A DNA stretch of 46,991 nt from Chloroflexi bacterium TSY (GTDB taxonomy: Bacteria > Chloroflexota > Anaerolineae > Caldilineales > Caldilineaceae): the NCBI GenBank assembly GCA_019217005.1, contig JAHBNG010000119.1:1-46991 (forward strand). Reading direction: 5' to 3'. Below, one piece after another: positions 8,924 to 17,909 of the stretch (its first letter is position 1; every line of letters begins with the position of its first letter). The notes below the pieces were generated by a model that worked only from the letters and a program-made list of their open reading frames with translations, was not told the origin of the DNA and did no database searches. The translations under genes and the position numbers were made by a program.

Positions 8924-10057
8924 TCAATACTCTGCCACCACGCATGATCGAAAACGTTTCTCATTCCACTCTGCCCCCCAGCCCGGCCCATCGGGTGGCG
9001 CAATGTGACCGTCTTCTATCAGAGGACCATTGAGCAATCCCCACAGTTCGCCACCGGTACGGTTGCCGTCAGGGGTCATGGAGAAGTATTCGTAGAAGTC
9101 AGTATTATCAATGCAACAGCCGAGATGGGCATGGATCAGCCCCGCCAATCCTCCCTGGGCATTGAGTTCTACATTGGTGCCATAGAGTTCTGCAAAGTGA
9201 GCCATCTTGAGAACTTGCGTGGTGCCGTGGCGAGCATTGGCGCGTAGGCGATCCGTACCGCCTTGAATCAACCACTGGGTCGAGAGGCCGATGTCGTGCA
9301 TGAGCATCTCAGTGGCCATCACCGGTATCGTCAGTTCCTGGCAGAGGATCTGGTAGTGGTTGAGCTTTTGCTCATGAAATGGTTCTTCGAGCCAGATAAA
9401 ACCCAACTCTTCCATGACGTGCCCCACCTCAATCGCTTCGCGCAAATCATAGGAACAGACAGGGTCGTTGATCAGGTTATACTCAGGTCCGACTTCCCGA
9501 CGCACTTGTTGAAAGATCGGGATATCGGCCTTGCCTCCTTTGTAGGAATGAAATTTGTACGCATTGATGCCCATGGCGCGCCCCTGCTCAATGTGGTGTA
9601 GATAGTCCGTTACGGTACCGTCACCGCTGGTCAAGTAGACAGGAAAGCGGTCGCGCACCCTACCAATTAAAGCATATACTGGCAGCCCGGCCGCCTTGCC
9701 GAGAATATCCCACAAACAATTATCAAAGTCCCCAAACCAGCCAGGAGGTTGATAGAGCCAACGTGTTCCTTTGTGGAGTCGTTGATAGAGATGCTCTCGG
9801 TGCCGCACATCTTCACCCAACACCTGATTGCGCAATATCTCAATCTGGTGCGGCAGCATGGTTGTGGTGCAGCGTCCGCTGATCCCGTCATCCGTGATAA
9901 CCTCAATAAAATTCTGACGCAAAGGTTGATCAGTTGTCACACCAGTATGCGTGTACTGGATACGCCGTAGGTTGGGCACTTGCACCAATTTGAGTGCAGA
10001 GCTCCTCTGTTGTTCCGGTGATTCAAGCACATACAGACGGACAGCAGTGATTTTCAT
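8924..10057 (-). CDS. enolase-superfamily enzyme (mandelate racemase/MLE type), first
   Basis: 377 residues starting MKITAVRLYV, the usual capping-domain start of this superfamily. The barrel domain shows a KFH motif at 168-170, likely metal ligands Asp198 (NDP), Glu225 (WLEEP) and Glu250 (MATE), and RANARHGTTQ at 272-281 where relatives have a DxxxxGG strand end. The superfamily removes a proton next to a carboxylate, most often to dehydrate sugar acids. The unusual KxH and the RANARHG segment put it outside the best-known dehydratase groups, so no substrate is claimed. Last gene of the minus-strand run from 13264; a 28-base gap separates it from the upstream gene. Confidence 0.85.
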   Translation of the reverse strand: MKITAVRLYVLESPEQQRSSALKLVQVPNLRRIQYTHTGVTTDQPLRQNFIEVITDDGISGRCTTTMLPHQIEILRNQVLGEDVRHREHLYQRLHKGTRWLYQPPGWFGDFDNCLWDILGKAAGLPVYALIGRVRDRFPVYLTSGDGTVTDYLHHIEQGRAMGINAYKFHSYKGGKADIPIFQQVRREVGPEYNLINDPVCSYDLREAIEVGHVMEELGFIWLEEPFHEQKLNHYQILCQELTIPVMATEMLMHDIGLSTQWLIQGGTDRLRANARHGTTQVLKMAHFAELYGTNVELNAQGGLAGLIHAHLGCCIDNTDFYEYFSMTPDGNRTGGELWGLLNGPLIEDGHIAPPDGPGWGAEWNEKRFRSCVVAEY

Positions 10058-10085
10058 TGTGGGCTCCTGCTTTTCCTGTTGACAT

Positions 10086-11351
10086 TTAGTGTATGCGCTC
10101 GTAGCGCATTCTCACTTGTTTCTCACGATCTTGTGCCCGTGCCCAAGCATGTGGGAAGCGTGGGTTCGCAACAACATTGGGACCTGGAACATACGGAAAT
10201 TGTTTTTCTAGATCAGGGGCTAACTCCATGCCAAATCCTGGCTTGTCGGAAAGAGTGATGTACCCATCCACCGGGCGATAAGGTTCCTGAAATAAAGCGT
10301 CACGGAAAGGATTTGGATAGAGGAAAAATTCACACATGTGGCCATTGGGCACGCCCGCCACCAGATGAACATTGCACATGGTGCCAAGGCTTGAACTCCA
10401 ATTATGAGGAACAAGCTTGACGCCATGAAAAGCGGCAACGCGGCCTAGATACCAGTTCTCGGTGAGTCCAATGATAGAGGCGTCAGACTGGACTGCATCA
10501 TAGATGCCCTGCTGAAGCCACGGTCGGGCTTGAGTCAGGCTGCGGAAACGCTCACCACCCCAAAGCATCACCTTTGGCATTCGTTCCTTGAGCTGCAGAT
10601 AATCAGCAAATTGAGCTGGTCCCTCGTCGCCCATTGGCTGTTCAAAAAAGAGAAAGTTTAGATCATTGATGATCGGCGCAATCTCGAGGCACTCTTCAAA
10701 TGTCCACGAATCATAGCCCTTTTTCTCCAACCCCAGCTGAAAATCGGAGCCGACCGCTTCACGGAGTTGGCGGCAGATTTCACCCAACAGTACCGGATTG
10801 ATTCCAGCTTCTGCCCAGTCAGTACCGGGTCGCCACTTGAAGGTGTCAAATCCCATGGCCTGATAACGCAACGCCTCTTCGATCAACGCCTCAACGCCAT
10901 AAGGCCGACCGTCGCCTTTATCATAATAGGTCCAGAGCACGCCACCGCTTGCGTAGACGTGAACGCGCGGGTCTGGTTCATGGTCAGTGGCAAGCAGTTG
11001 GTAGACTGGCATGCCCTTGGCTTTGCCGATAATATCCCAGCAGGCCACATCAAACCCAGCCGGCAATCCAAGTAACTCGACATCAAAGGGGTTCTGACCG
11101 AGCAGATAGCTGTAATCGCTTGTGTCATTTACGTTGCCTGGCCCAATGCCGACAAGCCCTTGATCCGTAAAGACCTCCACAATCGCCACATCATACTTGG
11201 TCAACACCACGGGACCACATTCATGGACATAGGAGCCATCGGTTGGCTGATAGGTGAGCCGCGTCGTTTTCACATCAGTGATTTGGAGTGGCTCTCGACT
11301 GATGCCTTCAAGCAAATGAGTAAAGCTACCAGAAATAGGTTGGGGCGACAT
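10086..11351 (-). CDS. enolase-superfamily enzyme, second (divergent)
   Basis: 421 residues, longer than usual through an N-terminal extension of about 22 residues and a C-terminal tail of about 45. Barrel motifs: KWR at 172-174, Glu237 (FEQP), Glu267 (GGERF), Asp290 (QSDAS) and His316 (PHNW). The position of the first metal ligand, normally Asp, reads GLEKKG with Glu209, which is atypical. Probably a sugar-acid dehydratase or racemase of unassigned substrate. It lies between the first enolase-like gene and the small P-loop-like gene on the same strand. Confidence 0.82.
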   Translation of the reverse strand: MSPQPISGSFTHLLEGISREPLQITDVKTTRLTYQPTDGSYVHECGPVVLTKYDVAIVEVFTDQGLVGIGPGNVNDTSDYSYLLGQNPFDVELLGLPAGFDVACWDIIGKAKGMPVYQLLATDHEPDPRVHVYASGGVLWTYYDKGDGRPYGVEALIEEALRYQAMGFDTFKWRPGTDWAEAGINPVLLGEICRQLREAVGSDFQLGLEKKGYDSWTFEECLEIAPIINDLNFLFFEQPMGDEGPAQFADYLQLKERMPKVMLWGGERFRSLTQARPWLQQGIYDAVQSDASIIGLTENWYLGRVAAFHGVKLVPHNWSSSLGTMCNVHLVAGVPNGHMCEFFLYPNPFRDALFQEPYRPVDGYITLSDKPGFGMELAPDLEKQFPYVPGPNVVANPRFPHAWARAQDREKQVRMRYERIH

Positions 11352-11400
11352 TGTCGATGCCTCCTATAGAAATGCGCAGAGTATCAGTAGTATAGATCAT

Positions 11401-12045
11401 CTATTTCAAGCCCGCCAATGTGCCTCCCGTTTCTGCAAAGCGCGTCAACAAATCTCGCGTGTTCAAATGGGGAATCGAACGTTCTAGGAACGTAGCCAGC
11501 AACTGTTCTGGCGTCAGATCCGACGTATCGATGGCAAATTTACGGTGAATCCATGAGATACGCACTTGCTGCTCAAAACGATCCAGGAGCATTGGAATAT
11601 CCTCTCTCTTGATGACCGTGTACTCATGGAGCGCGGCATCCATACGGGCTTCGATCACTGCCGGTCTGGCCTTCAGGTGAACAAGGATGGTGTCATCTGG
11701 CATCTCCGCTTCGTATTCGCGGACATCGATGGTGGGCGTGTTGGGGTAATAGTAGAGGGGTCCATAGATCTCCTCTTCGATATGAAAGCCACCGAGGAGA
11801 ATATGCTCATAACGATGCATCAAGCGGATGTGATAGACCACCTGCATACGTTGAAAGCGCTCTTTGAGCACGGGCGATAAAGCCAGCATCTGTTTCGCAT
11901 CCTCCTCTGATATATGCTGACTATCAGGGATCGCAAAGTGGTCATCGAGATGATGATGAATGCCTCGCGCATCCCCCCACTCCATCAGACCGTCGATTAA
12001 GGTGGTCACGCCGCTATATTCGCAGCCGACAACGATGACGCGCAT
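11401..12045 (-). CDS. small P-loop-like protein with a lysine-less Walker A
   Basis: 214 residues starting MRVIVVGCEYSGVTTL. The first strand and loop have the shape of a kinase P-loop (GxxxxGxTT), but the invariant lysine is valine. A His/Asp-rich segment HHHLDDHF follows at 29-36, and later IDVREYEAEMP and LVHLKARPAVIEARM resemble the core and lid of small-molecule kinases such as gluconate or deoxynucleoside kinases. Loss of the lysine argues against ordinary phosphotransfer. Being embedded among enolase-superfamily genes suggests a role in the same sugar-acid pathway. Function not assigned. Confidence 0.7.
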   Translation of the reverse strand: MRVIVVGCEYSGVTTLIDGLMEWGDARGIHHHLDDHFAIPDSQHISEEDAKQMLALSPVLKERFQRMQVVYHIRLMHRYEHILLGGFHIEEEIYGPLYYYPNTPTIDVREYEAEMPDDTILVHLKARPAVIEARMDAALHEYTVIKREDIPMLLDRFEQQVRISWIHRKFAIDTSDLTPEQLLATFLERSIPHLNTRDLLTRFAETGGTLAGLK

Positions 12046-12133
12046 TTTTCCCTCCGTGGTGATGTGGTTGTCTGGTTCAAGACAGAAAAGACGACAAGAT
12101 GACTAAATGGTTGGGTGACGGCAATTTGAGTCT

Positions 12134-13264
12134 CTACGATTCGCGAAAAAAGCCTAGATTTTCACGCATATTGGCGCGAACAGTGTCTTCGTTTAGGGTG
12201 ACGCCCAAACCGGGATTGTCCGGGACGGTGATGTGGCCGTCCTGGATGAGCGATCCTTCCTCGAGCAGTCCCTCCCAGATGGGATTGTCGAGATGGTGAA
12301 ATTCCAGAACCAAAAAGTTGGGGATGGCAGCCATCACGTGACAAGTGGCAATGGTTTCAATCGGACTGCCGATGTTGTGGGGCGCTACTGGGATGTAGTA
12401 GAGATCGGCTAGATCTGCAATGCGGCGTCCTTCCAATAGCCCACCAGCTTTGGCCAAGTCGGGCGAGATGATATCGGCACCCTGATTTTCAATCAATTCA
12501 CGAAAGCCGTGGCGAGTGTAAAAGTTCTCCCCTGTACAGATAGGCGTACGCGTTGCAGAGGTCACTTTGGTCATGGCCGCCACATTTTCGGGCGGAATCG
12601 GGTCTTCTAGCCACAGCAGATTTAGATCCTCAAAGGCATGGGCCACTTTGAGAATGTCCACCGGTGCGTAAAACCAGTGGGCGTCAATGGCCAGGTCAGT
12701 ATTGCGATTTAAGTTTTCGCGAATGGCGGTCATCACCTCCACGTAGTGAGCAATATCATTGTTGCTGATGGCGCGATTGTAGACATCGCGCCTAGATGGC
12801 AACGGATCGATATCAAATTTAAGCGCTGTAAAACCACGCGTTTCGACTTCCTTGGCTTTGGCTGCGTAAGCATCTGGTGTCTCATCATCTCCAGCGTGAC
12901 AATCATTGTAGAGGCGGATACGGTCGCGGAACTTGCCGCCCAACAACTGCCAGATCGGCACACCCAACGCCTGACCCACAATATCCCAGAGCGCAGATTC
13001 AATACCACTGATAGCGCTCATGACCGCCCCCTGATAGAAACCCGAGGCCGACATCGCGCCCATCATATCGCGATAGAGTTTATCTACATGCCGCGGATCC
13101 TGATCAATGAGCACGCGTGTCAACCGCGAGTCAACGGCAATCTGGTGAACGCCCGCACCGTGGTACGCTTCGCCAATGCCGGTGATGCCTTCGTCGGTTT
13201 CTACTTTAACGAGTACCCAGGGGAAAGGCTGAAGAAGAACTGAGCCAACGTGAGTGATTTTCAT
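12134..13264 (-). CDS. enolase-superfamily sugar-acid dehydratase, galactonate dehydratase-like
   Basis: 376 residues starting MKITHVGSV. Motifs: KFD at 149-151, DAHW with Asp194 and His196, LEDP with Glu220, CTGEN with Glu246, SPDLAKAGG with Asp269 and APHN with His296. From memory, E. coli galactonate dehydratase uses D183, H185, E209, E235 and H285; every spacing is the same here, offset by 11. This makes a galactonate/gluconate-type dehydratase the best guess, removing water from a sugar acid to give a 2-keto-3-deoxy acid. It is the most upstream gene of the cluster running to 8924, with about 265 bases before the next gene. Confidence 0.87.
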   Translation of the reverse strand: MKITHVGSVLLQPFPWVLVKVETDEGITGIGEAYHGAGVHQIAVDSRLTRVLIDQDPRHVDKLYRDMMGAMSASGFYQGAVMSAISGIESALWDIVGQALGVPIWQLLGGKFRDRIRLYNDCHAGDDETPDAYAAKAKEVETRGFTALKFDIDPLPSRRDVYNRAISNNDIAHYVEVMTAIRENLNRNTDLAIDAHWFYAPVDILKVAHAFEDLNLLWLEDPIPPENVAAMTKVTSATRTPICTGENFYTRHGFRELIENQGADIISPDLAKAGGLLEGRRIADLADLYYIPVAPHNIGSPIETIATCHVMAAIPNFLVLEFHHLDNPIWEGLLEEGSLIQDGHITVPDNPGLGVTLNEDTVRANMRENLGFFRES

Positions 13265-13529
13265 TGAGCGCTCTCTATCGGTTCTTCACGGAGCATTTAT
13301 CAATTTTATATTCATCTTCCTTGCGACGGCTATTCACCACAGTGCAACCTTGATCATTCTCTATGATCACGGCAACCGCCACAAGATCGCAAACAATCGG
13401 ATCAGAAAGCCATTGTCCATAGTATACCATCATAACCGCAAACCATCACGAATGGTTCGCCGGCAAGTCTAGAATTCCCGGAGCAAAATCTATGAATCCC
13501 GACAATCCACGGCTTTTCTCAAATCAGCC

Positions 13530-15360
13530 TCATTCCATAAGCAGCTCAGACCGAACCTCAATTTCACTTCGTTCAGTTGGCTCATCCTCCTCCAACTCCC
13601 ACAACTTCTGCATCTCTGCACTTTCCATGAGAAGCTGCGCCAAAGACCCGATTGCTTCGATCTCACCATCCTTGAGGACAATGATCTGATCCGCTCGCCG
13701 TAGGGCCGCCCGACGATGGGAAACCACCAAGCAAGTGGCGTCATCGCGGGCAAAGAGGCGTTCCCACAGTAGCTGCTCGGTCTTCACATCCAAGGCGCTC
13801 GATAGATCATCAAAGAGCAACAACTCTGCACCCTGCGACCCACAGCGTGCGAACATCCGCGCCGCCGCCGCCCGCTGTACTTGTCCACCCGATAGCTTCA
13901 CCCCTCTTGGATCCACGAACGTCTCCAATCCATCTTCCAGCATGGTTACATCATGTTCAAAGACTGCCTGGTAAATTGCATCCTCCAGATCGACTTGAGC
14001 CTCCGGCAACCCCATCAACAAATTGTCTCGCAACGTGTCACTGTAGAGTCGCGGAACTTGAGGTGTATAGGCACTCCGAGGCGGGACAAAAAAGGTTTCT
14101 GGAGAATGAACAAGTTGGTCATTCCAATAAATATTGCCCGCTCGTTTTGGTAAAAGCCCCAGGAACGTTCGCAATAGGGTCGTCTTTCCAGAACCAATGC
14201 GCCCCGTAATGACAGTAAAGGAGCCACGATCAATTGTGAAATCAACCCCCCTTCACACCGCGGTTGCTATGCGGATAGAAATACGTGAGGTTGGCCACGC
14301 GCAGCCGGTGCAACCGATCATTTGGCGTTCGGGCGGGAACGATCGCTTCTGGTAAATCGCCATTCATATAGACAGGGCCATGATTCACAAGCGAGGTAGC
14401 TGGCGCATCGCCAACCAACAATGCCATGCGGTCCAGCGAAACCGCAGCTTGCCGATAGCCCGCCAGCACGCGGCCAAGAGCGTTCATGGCATGGGTGACC
14501 CATTGCAGATAGAAGACAAAGAGGGCAAAGTCCCCAACCGTAAATGTCCCAGTACGGATGGCTTGGCCAGCAAGCAGCAGGATGACGCCCATGCCCACAT
14601 TCGTTGTGTTTTTAAAGATCGAATCAAGAACTGCGCTAAAGACGCGATCCTTGATGGTTTCACGACGGCGCACCTCATTTAGCTGACGGAAATGGTCAAT
14701 CACACGTCCTTCTGCATTGGCCACTTGAATCGCCTGCACAGCACCAAACATGGTCCCCAATGCACCCGTCACGCGACCCGTTGCGGCTCGGCTGGCTGCA
14801 CGATAACGCTGTACACGCCCCGTTGCCAAATTGGTAAATAGAACGATCAGCACCAATGGCACGATAACGCCCAAGGTGATCACCCAGTTGATGCGCCACA
14901 TCACTATGACCGCTGCCACCACAAAGAAACCTTGCCCCAAGACGTCGATCAGTTGTGGTCCACCCAAAAAGAAGCCCACATCAAAGACATCATCTCGGAA
15001 GCGACTGATCGCCTCGCCCGATGAGGTCGGCAAAGGCTCTGCGCCTGGTCTCCGTAAAATATGGGTCATCATGTTCTTGCGCAATAATGCTCTGACATGG
15101 CCGAGCATGGTAATATCCACAGCAACAAAAGAGAACATCAGCGCAACACGAGCCAGATCGCTGGCAACTAATAAGGCGATCAGTCCCCACAGATCAATAG
15201 CCAATGTTGCTGTACCGCTCAGCATATCGAAAAAGAGACGCAGCAGGAAACCCGGCACCAACCCCAGCAGCACACTGAACGCGAGTCCCAAGAGCACGTT
15301 GAGCAAATAGAGTATTGGCTTATAGCAGATGAGGCGCCAGATCAGGAACCAGGGTTTCAT
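13530..15360 (-). pseudogene. ABC exporter half-transporter (degenerate-site subunit), frameshifted
   Basis: Membrane domain and the beginning of the nucleotide-binding domain lie in one frame (15360 to about 14252); the rest lies in another down to 13530. Removing one base from the six-base C run at 14246-14251 gives a continuous protein of about 609 residues reading GVKGVDFTIDRGSF and then the Walker A TGRIGSGKTTL. The downstream part has the canonical signature LSGGQVQ, Walker B LLLFDD with Asp in place of catalytic Glu, and the H-loop SHRRA. Asp at that position marks the degenerate site of heterodimeric exporters. The start ATGA overlaps the stop of the partner gene. Either a true inactivating frameshift or an assembly error at the homopolymer. 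Confidence 0.85.
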
Positions 15361-17102
15361 GCCAACACCTCCCGCAAGTTTGTCTGAAGCAGTTGCGAGA
15401 AGAGCGAGTCCTTTCTGCCGGCCAAGGCTGTGCGCTCGCCATGTTCTCGAATAAGACCCTCTTCAAGTATCATGATCTCATCAGCGCGCTGAATCGTCGC
15501 TAGACGATGGGCAATAATAATGGCTGTGCGGTTGGCTAGCAAGCGAGCCAGCGCCACATCCAATTGTGCTTCGGTGGCTGGATCCAAGCGTGACGATGCT
15601 TCATCCAGAATCACCAGCCCTGGATCCTGCAAGAAGATGCGTGCCAGCGCAAGCAACTGCGCCTGACCTGCAGAAAGCCCACCGCCTGCTGCATCTAATT
15701 CTGTGTCCAATCCATCAGGCAACCCCCGAACCCACTGGTCAAGTCCAACCTCAGTCAACACGTCTGTTATCTCCTGATCGGAGACATGTGGATCGAAAAA
15801 GGTCAAGTTGTCGCGCACCGAAGCCTGAAAAAGTTCCACATTCTGGGTAACGAGGCCGACGTGACGACGCAGGTCTGCTAGACGAAAGGTACGGATGTCT
15901 GTATCTCCCAGCAAGATTTGTCCGTCGGTTGGGTCATAGAGTCGGAAAAGCAGTCGCGTGAGCGATGTTTTGCCGCTCCCTGTCCGTCCAAGCAGGCCCA
16001 ACACGCGGCCCGGTGCTAAGTTGAAGCTGAGATCGTGAAGCACCATTTGTCGATCGACATACCCAAAGGAGACATGTCGAAACGAGACCGGGAGCGCCCC
16101 GGCTGGTGCATCCGCCCCGGAGCCATCGAGGAGCTTCCCTTCTGTTTCCACTAACTCTTGGACGCGCGCAATGCTGGCAGCAGCCCGCTGCAGATCCCCA
16201 ATTTGGCGCAGTAACCGATCCAAGGGATAGCGCAACATCTCCGTATAGTGAAAAAGGAGATAGACCGGACCAAGCGTAAAAGCACCGGACCAGAAAAGAT
16301 AAGCTCCAAAGAGAAAGGCCAACACATTCCCCACTGTCAACATGCCCCGCGACGCTGCCCACAACACCAGCCCCAATACTCCGGCACGCCGCTCCTTCTG
16401 CATATGTTGTCGCATCAGCGCGTAGAGACCGCTCATGATAGAGACTGTGGCTCCATTAGCCCGGATCTCTTCGGTCATGTTCAAACGTTCTTCGATATAG
16501 CCAAAGAGATTGGCGCTGGCTTCACGCGCTTCGCCCCAATAGGGCACGGCAAAATGGCGAATGCGATAAAAGAGGGCCAAAGAGACCGCCGAAAAAAGAA
16601 TAAAGGTGAGACCCAACCACCGATCTTCCCAAAAGAGCAGACTCAGAATACCGACCAGGAGCAGCAGGTTGCCAACCAATTGAATCACGAATTGAGAGAA
16701 GAAGTTGGCCAGCGTATCAATATCTCCATCGATTCGTTCAATGAGTTCACCGGGTGTATGTGCATTGTGAAACGACATGTCCAGACGCAGGCAGTGCAAC
16801 GCCAAGTCTGCACGTAGATGATTCGTGGCTCGCCAAGCCACACTCTCGCTTGCGTAAGTTGCACAGACGGAGAAAAGTTGCTGCACAAGTGCAATGCCGA
16901 TAAAGAGCAGTCCCAATCGCAGCAATTCCTGGGACGAACCAGCTGCTCCCGCCGCATCGATAAAGCGCCGCACTATCTGCGGGTTGAGTAGTTGGAGGCC
17001 CACTGCCACAAACAACAGAAGCGTCAACATGAGAACACGCTGCCCCTGTGGCTTGAGGTAGCGTTGGAGTAGGTGTATGTAGCTGTTTAATGGTATGTTC
17101 AT
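15357..17102 (-). CDS. ABC exporter half-transporter (catalytic-site subunit)
   Basis: About 581 residues from the ATG at 17102 (MNIPLNSYIHLLQRYLKP); a longer reading is open upstream but the leader is not protein-like. Six membrane spans in the first 320 residues, then a nucleotide-binding domain: Walker A LGRTGSGKTSL, a Q-loop VTQN, signature variant LSAGQAQ (Ala for the first Gly), Walker B VILDEASS with catalytic Glu, and H-loop AHRLA. The altered signature here pairs with the Asp-type Walker B of the partner to form one weak site, while its own Glu pairs with the partner's LSGGQ, exactly as in heterodimeric multidrug or lipid exporters. Four-base ATGA overlap with the partner gene. Confidence 0.9.
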   Translation of the reverse strand: MNIPLNSYIHLLQRYLKPQGQRVLMLTLLLFVAVGLQLLNPQIVRRFIDAAGAAGSSQELLRLGLLFIGIALVQQLFSVCATYASESVAWRATNHLRADLALHCLRLDMSFHNAHTPGELIERIDGDIDTLANFFSQFVIQLVGNLLLLVGILSLLFWEDRWLGLTFILFSAVSLALFYRIRHFAVPYWGEAREASANLFGYIEERLNMTEEIRANGATVSIMSGLYALMRQHMQKERRAGVLGLVLWAASRGMLTVGNVLAFLFGAYLFWSGAFTLGPVYLLFHYTEMLRYPLDRLLRQIGDLQRAAASIARVQELVETEGKLLDGSGADAPAGALPVSFRHVSFGYVDRQMVLHDLSFNLAPGRVLGLLGRTGSGKTSLTRLLFRLYDPTDGQILLGDTDIRTFRLADLRRHVGLVTQNVELFQASVRDNLTFFDPHVSDQEITDVLTEVGLDQWVRGLPDGLDTELDAAGGGLSAGQAQLLALARIFLQDPGLVILDEASSRLDPATEAQLDVALARLLANRTAIIIAHRLATIQRADEIMILEEGLIREHGERTALAGRKDSLFSQLLQTNLREVLA

Positions 17103-17909
17103 CCGCCTTTTATCCTGAATTTGAAACGTTGAATCTTCGTTAAAGACTCTTCTATTTAGAAAGTCCCGTTTCCAAGATAAAAGGATACCCCAAGGAGCTT
17201 TGCCGGGGTGGAGAAGACGCCGGAGGTGGTCCAGCACCTGCGCTACGAATACGCTGCGCTTTGGCTGTTATACAAATTGAGTTTTCTGATCTGCTTGGTG
17301 TGGGTTGCCACCAGGCGTATGAAACCATGAATATGAGACATTTGCGCCATTTGTATGTGTAGTCTCTATGAAGCGTCGGGCAGTCTCTCGCACCCAAGCC
17401 GCATCATTTTTGGCGAAGGCAGGTGGAGGTGGCGTCCGCCTATAGTCCTATAGGGTAACATATTTGTCAAGCGAACAGTGAAAAACTGCAGCAATTTCAA
17501 ATTAGTCCGTTCCAGGTGACAGTCACTGACGAATGCACTGAAAGGGTGGACAAACTTGCCTCCTCGCGTCACCTCAAGTGACGGTCACCTTCCGCAAAGT
17601 CGAGAGCAGTGGAAGGTGACCGTCACTTCGCGACCCAGTGGGCATGAAATTCCACCGAACAGTAGGGTATTTCGGGAGTGACTGTCACCTGGATCACAAA
17701 TGGACCCTTTTTAATTTGAAATTGCTGTGAAAAACTGATTCCATCGAATTCTTTGGTGGCCGAATAGAGCAGCGGATTGAGACAGGAACAGAATGATCAT
17801 ATCGTCCACACAACTGTCTAGATGTGCAGAAAATTTCTGATGAACAGAGCAAAAAATTCGCTCCTTCTCGAATCCGCTGTCGTTTTGGGTACAACCATAG
17901 AAAACGTGA
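17103..17909. other. intergenic region with a small mobile element
   Basis: About 800 bases between the exporter start and the end of the PBP gene. The centre (17479-17737) is the 239-bp inverted-repeat element with its duplications. The remaining parts show no gene. The 17103-17478 part must hold the exporter promoter, but no near-consensus pair stands out. Confidence 0.5.
17489..17727. mobile_element. 239-bp inverted-repeat element with GTGAC palindromes
   Basis: Bounded by a perfect 16-bp terminal inverted repeat: CAGCAATTTCAAATTA at 17489-17504 and its complement at 17712-17727. It is flanked by an exact 10-bp direct repeat TGAAAAACTG at 17479-17488 and 17728-17737, a convincing target-site duplication. 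Inside are several GTGAC-N-GTCAC palindromes (near 17515, 17578, 17615 and 17673). It has no coding capacity, so it must be moved by a transposase encoded elsewhere. It lies 173 bases beyond the 3' end of the PBP gene. Confidence 0.85.

Noticed and set aside
17505..17700. CRISPR array
   Set aside because: Palindromic units vary in sequence and spacing, and lie within terminal inverted repeats with a target duplication.
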